Below, piece by piece: positions 20,977 through 31,935 of a DNA stretch of 64,000 bases. Every line of letters starts with the position of its first letter. Position 1 is the first letter of the stretch. The notes under the pieces were generated by a model that searched no databases, was not told the origin of the DNA, and worked only from the letters and a program-made list of their open reading frames with translations. The stretch is from Acorus gramineus (Eukaryota > Streptophyta > Magnoliopsida > Acorales > Acoraceae), in assembly GCA_030737835.1 (NCBI GenBank), contig CM060855.1, forward strand, positions 12,309,927-12,373,926. Reading direction: 5' to 3'. The translations under genes and the position numbers were made by a program.

Positions 20977-21973
20977 GTAAGCCTGTCAAGGAGCAGATAC
21001 CAAGCCTATTCGGTATCCGTATCCTAAGGGAATATCTGGAAAAATTATTTGTGGATATTGAAAAAAGTACATGTATTTGATCTGAAAATCCGGATTAAGA
21101 TAATTATCTAAAATATTTATACAATATAAATGAACACAAATAGGTTTTAAATATCTGAAAATTCAAAAGTAAAAAATCATATATCTAATACCTTAAACGC
21201 ATAAAATAATTACCTAGTATAAAATATAAAATTATATGTAAACACACAAAACATTATATGTTTTAAAGTAAAAAAAAAATCATACTAATACTAAAAGAAT
21301 ATATTTTATATTAATATAATTAATATTACTTTAAATACAGATATTTTTTGGATTAGATACCCCACCATATTAGTATCTAATCCGACCAATCCAAAATATT
21401 TTTGATGCGAATACTTTATTTCGGATTCGAATACAGATTTTTAGATATAAGATAATTTTTAAAATTTCCAGACACATACGAATTCGGACCTGAATACGGA
21501 TATTTTTGAATAATTGACATGCTTTCTTGCAGGGGTGCGTGATGAGGGTGCAAAGGTCGAACGGAATGTCGTTCTGCGAGCAAGTGCGGCTCATGACGGA
21601 GACGGATGTGTTAGTGTCTTCGCACGGGGCGCAGATGACGAACATATTCTTCATGGAGAGGAATAGTAGTGTCATGGAGTTCTTCCCGAGAGGGTGGTTG
21701 GAGTTGGCGGGGGTCGGGCAGTATGTGTTTCAATGGCTGGCGGGGGGTGCGGGGATGAGGCACGAGGGGGGTTGGTGGGAACCAAACGGGGAGAAGTGTC
21801 CGGAGACGATGAAGGATGACCCGGCGAAGTGCTTCAACTTCTATAAGAATGGGAAGGTCGGGATCGATGAGGCTTACGTTGCCAATTGGACTTCGAGGGT
21901 GCTGAAGAATGCTAGGCAGTGTATGTTGGAGAGGAGTGGGGAGAGTGGATTGGGTGGTTGTGAATGTGGTTGA
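20056..21973 (+). CDS. GT61-family glycosyltransferase (two exons)
   Basis: Exons 20056-20976 and 21533-21973 join at ttgcag|gtaag and cttgcag|gggtgc without splitting a codon, giving 453 residues. It is a type II Golgi membrane protein: a short cytosolic tail, one hydrophobic segment at about 19-38, then a luminal catalytic region. Conserved GT61 (DUF563) features include VSSHGAQMTN, FFMERNSSVMEFFP and WLELAGVGQYVFQW in exon 2, with possible N-glycosylation at Asn45. Family members are inverting enzymes that transfer xylose, arabinose or GlcNAc to xylan, mucilage or N-glycans. By overall pattern this one resembles the At2g41640/At3g57380/MUCI21 (At3g10320) group, but donor and acceptor cannot be told from sequence. 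Exon 1 is strikingly GC-rich relative to its surroundings. The start is the first ATG, in good context (ccaccATGa). Confidence 0.88.
20977..21532 (+). other. GT61 intron (556 nt)
   Basis: AT-rich, with a run of phrases on the pattern ggatattt/aatatccg/attcggat at both ends (for example cggtatccgtatcc at left, cggacctgaatacgga at right). Similar phrasing occurs at 38905-39010. The ends are loosely inverted, so the intron probably contains a degraded word-saturated element like the other hAT-like ones here. Confidence 0.6.
21533..21973 (+). CDS. GT61 exon 2
   Basis: 146 codons plus TGA. It contains the most conserved family block (LVSSHGAQMTNIFFMERNSSVMEFFP, cited in parts: SSHGAQMTN and SSVMEFFP) and the C-terminal WEPNGEKCPE and FYKNGKVGIDEAY motifs. 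The last eleven residues are Gly/Ser/Cys-rich and probably non-conserved. Confidence 0.88.
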   Translation, partial: GCVMRVQRSNGMSFCEQVRLMTETDVLVSSHGAQMTNIFFMERNSSVMEFFPRGWLELAGVGQYVFQWLAGGAGMRHEGGWWEPNGEKCPETMKDDPAKCFNFYKNGKVGIDEAYVANWTSRVLKNARQCMLERSGESGLGGCECG

Positions 21974-24440
21974 GTTTGAAGTTTTAAGTTCATATGATAT
22001 ATTATTGTGTGTGTGTGTATAATTTGGGTGTTGTTTATGATTTATACTTTTACGGATGAAAAGAGTATAGACAGAAATAAGAAAAAGGGGGAGTAATTTT
22101 TATGTTCATGTAATACACTTTTAAAATGGAATGGAGAGGGGCTTTGATTAATGGGCTTCAGGTATATAGAAATAAATTGGGTTTCTAGATGGGCCTTTCT
22201 GGTTTTACAGTGTCTGCGTCTCCCAACTTATTTGATTTTTTTTAAAAGAGTCCTGCTACACAAGCCCACTATATAGGCTCCATTCACAAGTCTTATGATG
22301 TGTCATTCCCTCATTGGTTGATTGTTTGACTTTTTACAAATATTAAAAATACAAAATACAATATTACCCTCACTTAAATCCCACATTTTTCTCCCTCATT
22401 AAACTCATCTCCACTTTTTCAAAAAGCAAATCAATCTATTCCATTTTGGGAATCCTGTTTTTTCAAAACCAATTCAAAATAATAATAAAAAAGAAATCAT
22501 GAAAAACAAGATCAAAATTAGAATCATATAAGATTTCTTTTTTAAAAAAAAAACTAAAAAAATAAAATCATTAAAAAAACTCATTTATTCAGAAACACCG
22601 AAAAAGATGGAATTTTTATTTGTAACATTTCATTCAACCATAAAATGAACAATTTTTTTTTTGAAACGTTGTTAATTTGATGATTATTTAATTAAAATCA
22701 TTATACAAAGTATTTGCGATGGATGCAAAGTTTTTTTCAATGAATACAGAAATAAAACACAAATCACAATATAAAATTAGTGTTTAGAATAAAAGTAAGT
22801 TACATTTATAAAATGAAACTTAATTTCAATAAAAAAATTGCATTAGAAGTCAGTTATATTTGTAAATGTAACTGATTTTTGTTAAATATAACAATTAAAA
22901 GTCAGTTACATTTCAGATATAATGCATGTTTATATTAGATTAACATATCACGAACTTTTGAAAAATAATGAATATAAGTCTAAAATAATAGTTTGAAATA
23001 TGTAACTAACTTTTGAATGTTTCACAACCCAAGCCAATGTAAAATAATTTAAGATCAAACGCCACATCTAAGAAAAGATTGTAATAAAGGCCGGACCAAA
23101 GGTTGCTTCTTTAGTTTTTTTTTGTGCAACGAACAAGTAATAAATCATTGAAATAATGCAAATTGAATGGATCCAAAAATGAATTTAACATTTAGTATCA
23201 AAATCAAAAAATAAAAAATTGTAACAAATACAAAACAAAGAATGCGACCCAATATTACAAGCTACAAAACGATGCTTTTCAGTAGTTCAAACAATTATAA
23301 AATTTAGAACATCAAGAGAATTCTAACCTCTATGAACCGCATGATGAAATCGATAAGTTTATGCTTGTGCATATCCTTGCAATGATAGTTTGTAACAAAA
23401 AAGCTAATATCATAACCTTGAAAAAGAAAAAGAAAAAGAAAAAGAGACAAAAAGAAAAAGAATTTCAAGTTCCTGGAGATGGTTTGAGTTTGATGTGATT
23501 TTGATCATTCATTGATAAAGATGGATATTAGTTGGCAAATATTTCATCTTATAAAGCAAAAAGAGAAGAAGACTATTAATTGCAAAAAATTATGGGATTT
23601 GATCCTCCACATAATTTAAAAAATCATGCTACATCATCAAACTCCTTGATTAAAGGGAGTAATTATCGAAAAAATGCAGAAAGGATAAAATAGGTATTAA
23701 CATTTCTGCCACCTCATGGGGCATATATGGGACTTATGAATTGGAGCTTGTCAATCATTTTACTTTTTTTAAAATATGCATATTTGTTTAATGAATTATA
23801 TAATATAGTAAAAAATATATCTATATACTACGTGAAATTGTCTACAATTGTGTAACACAATTTTACATATTTACCCCTAATAAATTTGTTAAAATCTATT
23901 ATTATTATCCAAAACTAATATTTATTCTCCTGATCTTAAAGATACATCCAATGAATGGCATTGGTTGTGCCACGCCATTTTTTTTTTGTTATTATTTTTT
24001 TATTATATTTAGATTAAGATAATCATGGAGTATAGATAATAAAGAGGTAATTTTGGGTTAAATATGAGTTTCAACATTTGATATCGCTTTTCATATTTAA
24101 ATAATCATTTTGAAGAAAAATCTATTTCACAGTCATAAGTATGTATTGAAAATATCTTTTCAATGAGCTATTCATCACCCAATCGGAGTTTGGGATAAGT
24201 TATCCTAGGTTATGTCACCCCAATGAATACGTGGGTCCACTGTCAAATCAACTGTTATCATCTCTCATAAATCACCTGTTAAATCAACTATCATTATTTT
24301 TTCACATTTTATAAATCTTTACCCATACTTTATTCACATTTTACCCAAACAACAAAACATTTATTCTTACATTTACCAACGAGAATAATTTAAAACACAA
24401 TCAAATGAGGGCTAAGGGTTTTACCCTTCAAAGTTTGCGA
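21974..24440. other. Spacer downstream of GT61, no gene recognised
   Basis: A very AT-rich gene desert. Visible structure: a GTGT tract at 22005, phrases near 22260-22300 (tgctacacaagcccac, cttatgatgtgtc) loosely echoed near 23630-23750, an AAAAAG-type microsatellite at about 23419-23460, and a MITE family B copy at about 24185-24410. Chance ORFs only. Confidence 0.5.
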
Positions 24441-24443
24441 TGA

Positions 24444-24625
24444 GGTGTTAAAGAATCATTATTATGATAATATTGACTCATTATTATCATTATTATTATA
24501 TTATTAGTTTCTTAATTTTTTTAGGTTTTTCTGATATTTTAGATTTTCTGTTATGTATCTATAAATAGAACATTCGACTCCTCTAATACAACAACAAGAA
24601 TTTTTTTTCATTTATTCTAAAAGCT
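24444..24625 (+). mobile_element. Possible short solo LTR
   Basis: It starts tgttaaagaatcatt and contains a TATA box within tctataaatagaacattc, then a leader-like run (cgactcctctaatac) ending near tttattctaaaa. The order resembles the U3-R-U5 of plant Copia-type LTRs. No internal region or target duplication was confirmed, so this is tentative. Confidence 0.3.
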
Positions 24626-25886
24626 TTTACCTTGAGAAGAGGTGCCGATATTCTGATAGTATGTCACGTGCACGCGTCTGTGTAACCGGGGACAGCGTTC
24701 CCTTCTGTTTTGATCAGATCATGATCAAATGACGTTTTATTTTTCGGTTAAGATTAGAATGATATGAACTCAAAACATGTGAAAATCAAACACGACTGTA
24801 GTTAAAGTGCCTACCCTGTAAGGATTAATTGTGTAATCTTATGTTTTCTATTTTTTGTTTTTAGAAATCAGCCCCTTTGAATAATAATTCTCTCCGATGT
24901 ATATTATTAATATTTAATAAGAAAATTTTTACATATGGATGGGAATCCAATCAGTATATGCTTTGATGGATGACACTTTTCCATCAAAGAGTTAAAAATA
25001 TTTAATTGATTAAAAATCATTAATATGATTTTTATTAATGCATTTTGGTGGACTTGGAATTGCACTGATCACTGATGTATGAGATTAGAAACATTGAATG
25101 ACAAGTGGGAAAAATAAATGGAAGGATTGGGTTCAATTAGAGTTCTTGAAGAGGCAATTAAAGATCCAAAAGAGGTTATTTCCAAAAATAAATAAATAAA
25201 ATAAAATCCACACATTAAAATAATTTAGTGTAGGGGTTCATCACACTATTCTTTAGCTGTTTAAAAAGGCTATACAGTGGGATTTGTATAATCATATTAT
25301 GGAGGATATATAATAGCTTTATTAATGGCAGTTCATTACTAACACATGAGATAACTATCCCACCTTCCATAAAAATGATGACCAGAGATGTTTGTGATAT
25401 TGCTCAAATTTGTCATCCTCACTGAATTTCATGCGTATCAATTATGTAGATTTTGCAGAAGAACAAAAATAAGATTAAAGTTGTTACACACAATCTTTTT
25501 ATGACATTTAATTTTCATGTAGTTCTATTTTGTTAATAAAATATATGCACAGTTAATTAGAGCATATAACTATTTATTTTTATTTTTTTCTAAAAGGGTG
25601 AACATTAGTAATCGCTATATTTTTTTTTCTTAAAGACACATTTTACATTTTGAAAAAACAAAGCATATGAAAACAACACGTGGTGACTGTATATATAAGG
25701 GACTACCCATCCGAATAAGATTTTAGAAATAGTAGACCCGCAACTTTCTGGTATCTATTTATAACATAAAAAATATAAAATGAGAGTCATGAATAATGAT
25801 GAGGTATTATCTTTTTTCAATTATAAAATAGATATTTTTTCAATTATAAAATAGATCCACAACTTTTACTATCTATTTATCTATGC
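24626..25886. other. Spacer, no gene recognised
   Basis: AT-rich sequence with one more balanced patch at 24640-24730 (cacgtgcacgcgtctgtgtaaccgg). No ORF or RNA gene could be supported. Confidence 0.4.
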
Positions 25887-25894
25887 ATACAAAT

Positions 25895-26436
25895 TAGGGG
25901 TACAATTCGGTTTGTTTGACTCAATTTTTTGTAAGTTCATATTGAACCAAAACATAATCACATGCAAACTGAAAATCGAAATGAACTGAAAATCGAATCG
26001 AACCGAATCGAACTGAACTAAACCGAACCGTTAAAGATAAACGTATATATATACTCGATCAATTTTTTCTTCTTACCAATTTGAGTTGGTTAGAGTTTTT
26101 CTTAGGGGTTGATTACAATTTTTAAAAAATATCAAAATACTTGGATTGGTGGAATAAATTTGTATTTTTTTTTATGAATTTTAATGGTATAACAACAATA
26201 TAGTTTTTAATATAAAAATAATGATCTGAATGATATTGATTATAAATAATCATGTATTTAAATTTAATTCGGTTCGGTTAATTTGATTTTTTTTAAATAA
26301 AACTAAACCCAAATCAGATCGGTTTATTAATATTTCAATCCATACTCGAACCAAACAAAAAATATATTAACCTAAATCTGAAAAATATCGGCTTGACGGT
26401 TCAGATTCAATTTAATCGACCAAAATTACACCCTTA
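25895..26436. mobile_element. hAT-like non-autonomous element (GAACCGAA core)
   Basis: 542 bp. Terminal inverted repeats TAGGGGTACAAT (left) and TAAGGGTGTAAT (right, inverted). The perfect 8-bp target duplication atacaaat lies at 25887-25894 and 26437-26444. Subterminal regions are saturated with aaccgaa, gaactgaa, ttcggtt and aatcgaa words. No coding capacity. Confidence 0.88.
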
Positions 26437-26444
26437 ATACAAAT

Positions 26445-27183
26445 AAAGATGCATAGACTAAATGGTAATTACAATCATTCATCCTCCATCCAGCGTAACA
26501 TTATGATAATTCTCAATCTAGAACGAGAAAATGACTTGCCACATGCATAGTTGCAATGAGTAGCAATTTATTAAATTAAATGTCAAAATATAAATATTTT
26601 TTTATAAAATTATGTTAATCTAAATTTGAATCAATTTCTAAACACTATTAGAAGTGATGCTTTGAATGAATATAATGAATTGAAAACTCTTTTCTTTAAA
26701 AAATTATACAAATATTTTTTAAAAATTATTCTTCTAAGGATCTATTTAGTTGTGAAATTGAAAAACTGGAGGAGTTTTACATTTGAATCTCATATATTGA
26801 AAGCCTCTCTCCTAATAAGATTTTGAAACTAATTTTGTTTGACAAAAATAGTGTGAAATAGTTTTTTCAAATGGTTAATTATCAAAATGCACTTGAAAAA
26901 AAATTGGATGAGTGAAAGAGCTGACATTTTGGGTCATGCGTGTGTCATTTTCAGAATTGTACAATTCTAACTTCAATGACATACATAGTTCTACTTAATC
27001 AAAAACCTTATTCCTTAATCCTTGAGAAGGAACTGATCACTTTATTACCATCCAACCCAATTACATTCCCAGTGGCGATATACCCATCACAAAATTTTTC
27101 TTTTGATAATGTTCTCACCAGTCATTCTAAATATTATTTCTCAATGTAAAATGTAATTATTTAAAAAAAATATGACTTATTAA
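26445..27183. other. Spacer, no gene recognised
   Basis: AT-rich, with two chance ORFs (26626-26826, 26940-27149, plus strand) of biased composition. From 26740 to 27180 the phrases ttgtgaaattga and ttttgtttgacaaaaat suggest a degraded MITE, but the ends are not defined. Confidence 0.35.
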
Positions 27184-27603
27184 TCATTGAGGACTACTGA
27201 AAAGGGGTGATACTAATGGAAGGGGAGTAGGTGTATTTTGGCCAACAAATGGAAGAACTTGTCTGGGCTTCAAAGACAACCTAACCCTCAAATTTACTTC
27301 CAAGTAAAGCAGTGCTTCCATTCTATATTTTCTATGCTGGTCATGAGTCTGACCCATGTCCGAATCTTGCCCATGTAAGTGATCTTTGGCGCCTATGTTC
27401 GAATTAACCCACTTAAATTCATATCCTGTAAGGGCAGAATTCCCTCCCAAATCCACTATAGACTCTCTATTAGGCTCAACATGCATTACTGTCCACTTCG
27501 TTTGCCAGTAAGAGATGGCCCAACACCCTTTAACATGTATGACAAATTGTGAATAGACTGACTTAAAACAAGACATGGAGGAATGCCAAAAAACCAACTC
27601 CAT
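27184..27603 (-). CDS. Unrecognised 139-codon ORF
   Basis: ATG at 27603 to stop at 27184-27186. The translation has a balanced, protein-like composition (for example IHVKGCWAISYWQTKW, DLGGNSALTGYEFKWVN, LEVNLRVRLSLKPRQVLPFVG), unlike the low-complexity ORFs elsewhere in this AT-rich stretch. I recognise no family. It has no obvious signal peptide or membrane segment. It points away from the small plus-strand ORF at 27822, the two starts being about 220 nt apart. It could be an exon of an unannotated gene, a pseudogene fragment or part of an old transposon. Confidence 0.3.
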   Translation of the reverse strand: MELVFWHSSMSCFKSVYSQFVIHVKGCWAISYWQTKWTVMHVEPNRESIVDLGGNSALTGYEFKWVNSNIGAKDHLHGQDSDMGQTHDQHRKYRMEALLYLEVNLRVRLSLKPRQVLPFVGQNTPTPLPLVSPLFSSPQ

Positions 27604-27821
27604 TGTGGATTATGAAACCATGTTCTTGTTCTAAGGTGAAGATCAACTGTCGAACTCTTTGATCATTCGATGAACATGGCTGGATCGCGCATACCAGGTT
27701 CAATTATCTTGTTTTTTCGACCCATCTTTGGGTGCATCACACTTGGTAGATGATGCCAATATCAACTAATCAAGAACAAAATCATTAAACTAACACAGGT
27801 GGTCTAGAAAACTTGAAGACC

Positions 27822-28115
27822 ATGTCCGAGGAGGAGTCAAAGATCCGTAGAGAACTGGAGATCGAGGTCGAGACAGGATTGGAGGAAGAGATCAAAGATG
27901 GCATATGTCGCCTCGCCCTTCGCTTACATCAGTTATACCAACACAAAAGGAACCGCGAACATCCGAAGAACAATGCATTCATTAAAGTGAACATCAAAGT
28001 TAAGGTCGAAGGTGGATGCAAAGTTGAGATTCATGAGAACAAGCTTACTGAAATCCGAGGTAATGTGTCGAAGCATTCAAAGAAGCGAAACGATTGGGTG
28101 AACAAGAATAAATAG
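27822..28115 (+). CDS. Small conserved-looking plant protein, function unknown
   Basis: 97 codons from ATG at 27822 to TAG. Residues about 6-40 read IRRELEIEVETGLEEEIKDGICRLALRLHQLYQHKR, an amphipathic, probably helical segment, followed by a basic region with VNIKVKVEGGCKVEIHE. I have an impression of plant proteins of unknown function with a similar EIKDGI...LALRLHRLYQ pattern, but cannot name a family. The codon frame is free of stops in an AT-rich region. The sequence taacacag|gtggtc, 26 nt upstream, could be a splice acceptor, so this may be the last exon of a longer gene. It may also be a pseudogene fragment. Confidence 0.45.
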   Translation: MSEEESKIRRELEIEVETGLEEEIKDGICRLALRLHQLYQHKRNREHPKNNAFIKVNIKVKVEGGCKVEIHENKLTEIRGNVSKHSKKRNDWVNKNK

Positions 28116-29000
28116 AGATGCAAACGAAGTGAAAAAAAAAAGATGCGTGATGTGGTTTCATGGAGAGAACAAAGTACTTTGAATTAATGTGTGGAAATAC
28201 AAATCTCATTTGTTTTAACAAATAAAAGTTATAATGTGTTCTTGTGTTGAATACAAACTTAATTGTATTAAATAATTTGTAGTTGTTGCTAAGTTGCCTA
28301 TGATAATGTAATAAATCAAATTCACTATTGTTTTTTTCATTACTTCTTTACATGTTCTTTATTCCTTATTTTTCCCATATTCTTTTGTAAATATCTTTGT
28401 CTTACATTCATAACTGTGTGTTGAGTTTCTTATATTTAGATTTTATGATGGTAAATAGAAATAATAATTAGTTGCTAACTTCTTGTAGTGGTAGTTTGGT
28501 TGATATCTTGCATTCGTGTGACGGTAAGTTAAGGAAGAACTGCACATAAAAAAAGATGACATTTTTATCTGATTAGAGAGCCTCCAACTTAAGCATAAAT
28601 TTTCTTGTACACATAAAAACTACAACTTTTCTATTGATCACTCTAAAAGCATGTGTTTGTGTAAGCAAGGGAAGAAAAAAAAAATGATCACTTTTCCTTA
28701 TTTATTTTATCTTATTAGAGAAATGAATAATTTTTTTCCTCTCTTCATAGAATAAAATTCAAAGACCCTGAAAATTGATCCAAAAAAAAATGTTCTACAT
28801 TTCATGTGTCATTTCCCTTAGTCAAGTAGTCATCTTTGCCCAAATTTTATTATTTTCTGTATTATGTGAGAATGTGTTATGATAATATATCTAAGTTATA
28901 TATCTCTTTTAGATAATCTTTTGCTTAGTCAAGTAGTCATCTCTGTCTGTATTCAATTTCAATTAGCCATCTAATTAATTTTTAACAGTAATGACTGCTG
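28116..29000. other. Spacer with a short direct repeat
   Basis: The AT-rich 3' flank of the small ORF (AATAAA-like signals near 28222). The phrase cttagtcaagtagtcatct occurs at about 28817 and again at about 28924. No gene was recognised. Confidence 0.4.
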
Positions 29001-29820
29001 ACAAATTAAAAAGAATGACAGCCAACCTGGAGAGTGGAGACCACCTACCTGTGCATGCACGGCCCTGGAAAAAAAAGCTTCCCCCACACAGGTCGAGCAA
29101 CAACCAGTACTTACACAATTCCCTTCATTGTCAATTAGAAAAAAAAGAGAGAATTGAAAGAACATCATAACTAGCCGGCGATGACAGGGGGAGTGAGGAC
29201 CCCAGCCGACCCCATCCGTTGTCGTTTTCATTGAGGGTACTACGGCACTCGGCGTTCCATTCGGCATTTCAGTAAGGACTGCAAACATTGCATTGGACCA
29301 CACTCAGCTTTGTAGGACCACTACATCATTGGGGCTGCCTAGAATTACTGGTATCCTACAAGACCTTCCCCCCTGGTTAGGGTTAACTTCAGACGGCGCA
29401 TCGGGTCGACCAGTTGGGCCTTCAATGGGTGTGAAATTCTCTTGTGCGGATTTGGGGGGGTCACCCAACAAGGTCCTGCATGCCTGGGGAGAGAGAGACT
29501 GATGCAGACACTGCGGCATCACTTTGTGTTATCAATGTCACGCATTGGTTAATACAGCAAATGCTGACAAACTTTGGGGGGGAGATACCCAACACATTTT
29601 GAAAATCTTGGCTTCGTTTGTTTGGGTAAGATTTGATCTAACAGGTTTGGGATTTCCTTTTTCTGAGAGTTTCAGGAAGTCTTGGATACCAAACAATATT
29701 TTGCTAATACAAGCCATTCAAAAGGCTGAGTTTTCTTGGGTGGCCTTTCCTTTTGTTTCTTTTGGTAGTGTTGGTTTCTTCTTAAGATGGAATAATTATT
29801 ATTACAGAATATAAAGGTAA
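29001..29820. other. GC-balanced island, unidentified
   Basis: From about 29010 to 29590 base composition is clearly less AT-rich than the flanks. ORFs on both strands (29293-29502 plus; 29304-29522 and 28971-29303 minus) overlap but none gives a recognisable domain. It could be a decayed gene, a non-coding RNA gene or the interior of an old transposon. Confidence 0.3.
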
Positions 29821-30930
29821 ATACTGTAGCTTAAAAACAAGTACCACATGAAATGTATAGATCACATGCATCTTCCTCAAAAAATATCACAGTTTGTAGT
29901 TTTAACAATCATTTGGGACCTTACAGACAAACAAGATCCATTGAATGCATAATCTCCCATCCATTGAGCAACAACCACCATGCACAAAAAAAGAGAGAGA
30001 AGAAATGAAGACTATATATAGCATTTCATGAAAACAAATCAACAGGAAAAACATATGAAGTTAGCTAGAGAGGAACACAACAATCACCCACACAAGAATT
30101 CCTTCCCATTTTCAACTTCCCTTCTTAAGAATCCTTTAAAGAGGAACACAACAATCACCTACACATGAAATCATTCCAATTTCAACTTCCCCCATTAAAA
30201 TTGTTTGAGTCGCCGACATTGCTCACCCCCCATTTATTTCAAGTGAGCCTCATATCTTGACCTCCAAATTTCCAGCCTTTCATGAGAGAGAAAGCGAGAG
30301 GGGAGAGAGGGAGGGAGAGTGAGTGTGTTATATGAGATCACGAGAAAGAAGAGAATGGCATTGAATGGAGAGCCATATATATCATGAAGTGAAAAGAAAT
30401 AAAGCTGTCATCAATCCCCTCCCATCTATCAGTCATTCCTTCCCATCCACACACACCTCAACAAAATCACCTACGTGTGCGTGTAAGATAGAACCGATCA
30501 ACAAATGAAGAACAAAATGCAGGTAATTGAGGTTTTTTTTTTTTTTTTTTTTCTCTCTTTTATCTTCTTGGTTTTTGCATGCGAGACACGTCTGATGCGT
30601 CTCCCCCTCTCCTTCCAAACAAAAGAAAACCTGTTCTTCTTCCACCACAACATCTCATCTCACACAACACAACAAACCAAAAGTTAATAAGAGAAAAGGT
30701 TTGCCAAATCCAACCTACCTAGCTCATCCCCCATCACCACCACCACTCACGCCATGAAATCAAAGAACCAACAACAATAAAAACAAAGCAACAAAAACAT
30801 CCATCCATCTGAATTAGAACCCTAAAACTAAACAACACTAAATAAAAATAAAAATCAAATCTTCGAACCACCCATCTTCACTACTCCATCATCTCCACCA
30901 AACCCAAACTTAGCATCAGTAGTACTAATG
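29821..30930. other. 3' flank of the ZF-HD gene
   Basis: Probably contains the 3' UTR of the minus-strand ZF-HD gene in its right part (30700-30930, with AATAAA-compatible sequence on the minus strand not clearly placed). A near-duplicate pair, gaggaacacaacaatcacc at 30071 and 30141, is followed by related cttccc text, indicating a local 70-bp duplication. GA-rich tracts lie at 30280-30325 and an 18-base T run at 30534. Confidence 0.4.
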
Positions 30931-30937
30931 ATGAGAC

Positions 30938-31729
30938 TCAGGGTTTCTTACCAAGGGTGTGCTTGTTGTTGTGCATCCACACCTTAAGCACGTGCCGCTT
31001 CACGCACGTCTCATTACAGAACTGCTGCACCGCCGCCTCGTCGTGCTTCTGGATCCTCCACCCGACCCTCTCCGCGAACGCCAGCATCTTGTCCTTCTGT
31101 TCCTGCGTGAACTTCGTCCGGAACCTCTTCTTCGACGACCCCCCTCCACCACTCCCGCTCGGGTTTGACATGTCCTCCTGCTCTTCCCTGCTGTGAGACC
31201 CACCTCCCCCTCCCCCACCCCCTCCCCCCGACGTCGACGGAAGCGCAAGCGGCCTGTGGTGATGCGGCGCCACGTGGAGGTACCCCCCGGGGGTCCTGTA
31301 GTACGGCGAAGCGAAGTGGGGCTGGTGCGGGAGGTGGTGCGGGTGAAACCCAACACCCACGGCGGCAGCGGCCGACGGGTCTCCCTCCGCCGACTCCTTC
31401 CGGTGGAAGTTCCGGTGACAGTTGCAGGCGGCGCACTTGAGTGCGTCCAGCGTGCCTTCCTCCCCCGCCGCCATGAACTCCCCGCACCCGTCGACCGCGT
31501 GCCCGCCGATCCCCACCGCGTGGTTCTTCAGACATTCCCTGTACTTCCCCCCGCCGCCGCCTCCGGATGCAGCGGCCTTGCGGGCTCCGCTTCCGGCGGC
31601 GTCGAGCTTGGGCGGAGGAGGCACCGCCACCTGTCCTCCGGCGCCGCGGGAGGAAGAGTTGGCGAGGGAGTCGTAGCTGGGTGGGATGCCCATCTCCTCC
31701 TCCTGCTCCTCTGGGTCGTCGAAGTCCAT
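30938..31729 (-). CDS. ZHD1-like: Zinc-finger homeodomain transcription factor (ZHD1/ZHD2-like)
   Basis: A single-exon gene of 263 residues, start ATG at 31727-31729, stop TGA at 30938-30940. The frame is open upstream to a TTG, but MDFDD is the family's usual N-terminus. Residues about 62-112 are the ZF-HD dimerisation domain ([20 protein letters not shown] then [14 protein letters not shown]), with its Cys/His set present. The middle is His/Pro-rich ([20 protein letters not shown]) and carries a ten-glycine run. Residues about 200-260 are the homeodomain ([16 protein letters not shown] to [15 protein letters not shown]) with the WMHNN recognition-helix signature. These nuclear proteins homo- and heterodimerise and bind ATTA-type sites. 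The SPYYRTP...RPLALPSTS stretch points to the rice ZHD1/ZHD2 group, linked to leaf curling and bulliform cells. Confidence 0.92.
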   Translation of the reverse strand: MDFDDPEEQEEEMGIPPSYDSLANSSSRGAGGQVAVPPPPKLDAAGSGARKAAASGGGGGGKYRECLKNHAVGIGGHAVDGCGEFMAAGEEGTLDALKCAACNCHRNFHRKESAEGDPSAAAAVGVGFHPHHLPHQPHFASPYYRTPGGYLHVAPHHHRPLALPSTSGGGGGGGGGGSHSREEQEDMSNPSGSGGGGSSKKRFRTKFTQEQKDKMLAFAERVGWRIQKHDEAAVQQFCNETCVKRHVLKVWMHNNKHTLGKKP

Positions 31730-31935
31730 CCTCTCCACCGGCGATCCCCGGTCAGTCAGACCCAAACCAAACCCCTCCCCCAACAAATCTCCCTTTTAAA
31801 TATATAGATAATTTTGTTTAATTTTTGTGGGTGAGTTCACAGTGAGTGAGTGAGTGAGAGCAAGAGAAGATAAGAAGAAAATGAAGAGTTGTGGCCAACA
31901 ACGATTCCGTGAAAACTAATTCCATTCTTTATAAG
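31730..31935 (-). promoter_or_regulatory. Leader and TATA box of the ZF-HD gene
   Basis: Reading the minus strand, TATAAA (plus-strand 31928-31933) lies about 200 nt upstream of the start codon. The predicted leader contains a CTCA/CACT microsatellite (31840-31860) and CT-rich sequence. No upstream ATG with a long frame was noted. Confidence 0.5.

Noticed and set aside
30938-30960. Possible splice donor (GGTAAG) at the end of the ZF-HD gene
   Set aside because: Family members commonly end NNKHTLGKK plus one or two residues, which the unspliced reading gives; no downstream exon is recognisable.
31193-31807. 204-codon ORF opposite the ZF-HD gene
   Set aside because: An antisense shadow of a GC-rich coding region. 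No domain; the sense frame encodes a clear ZF-HD protein.
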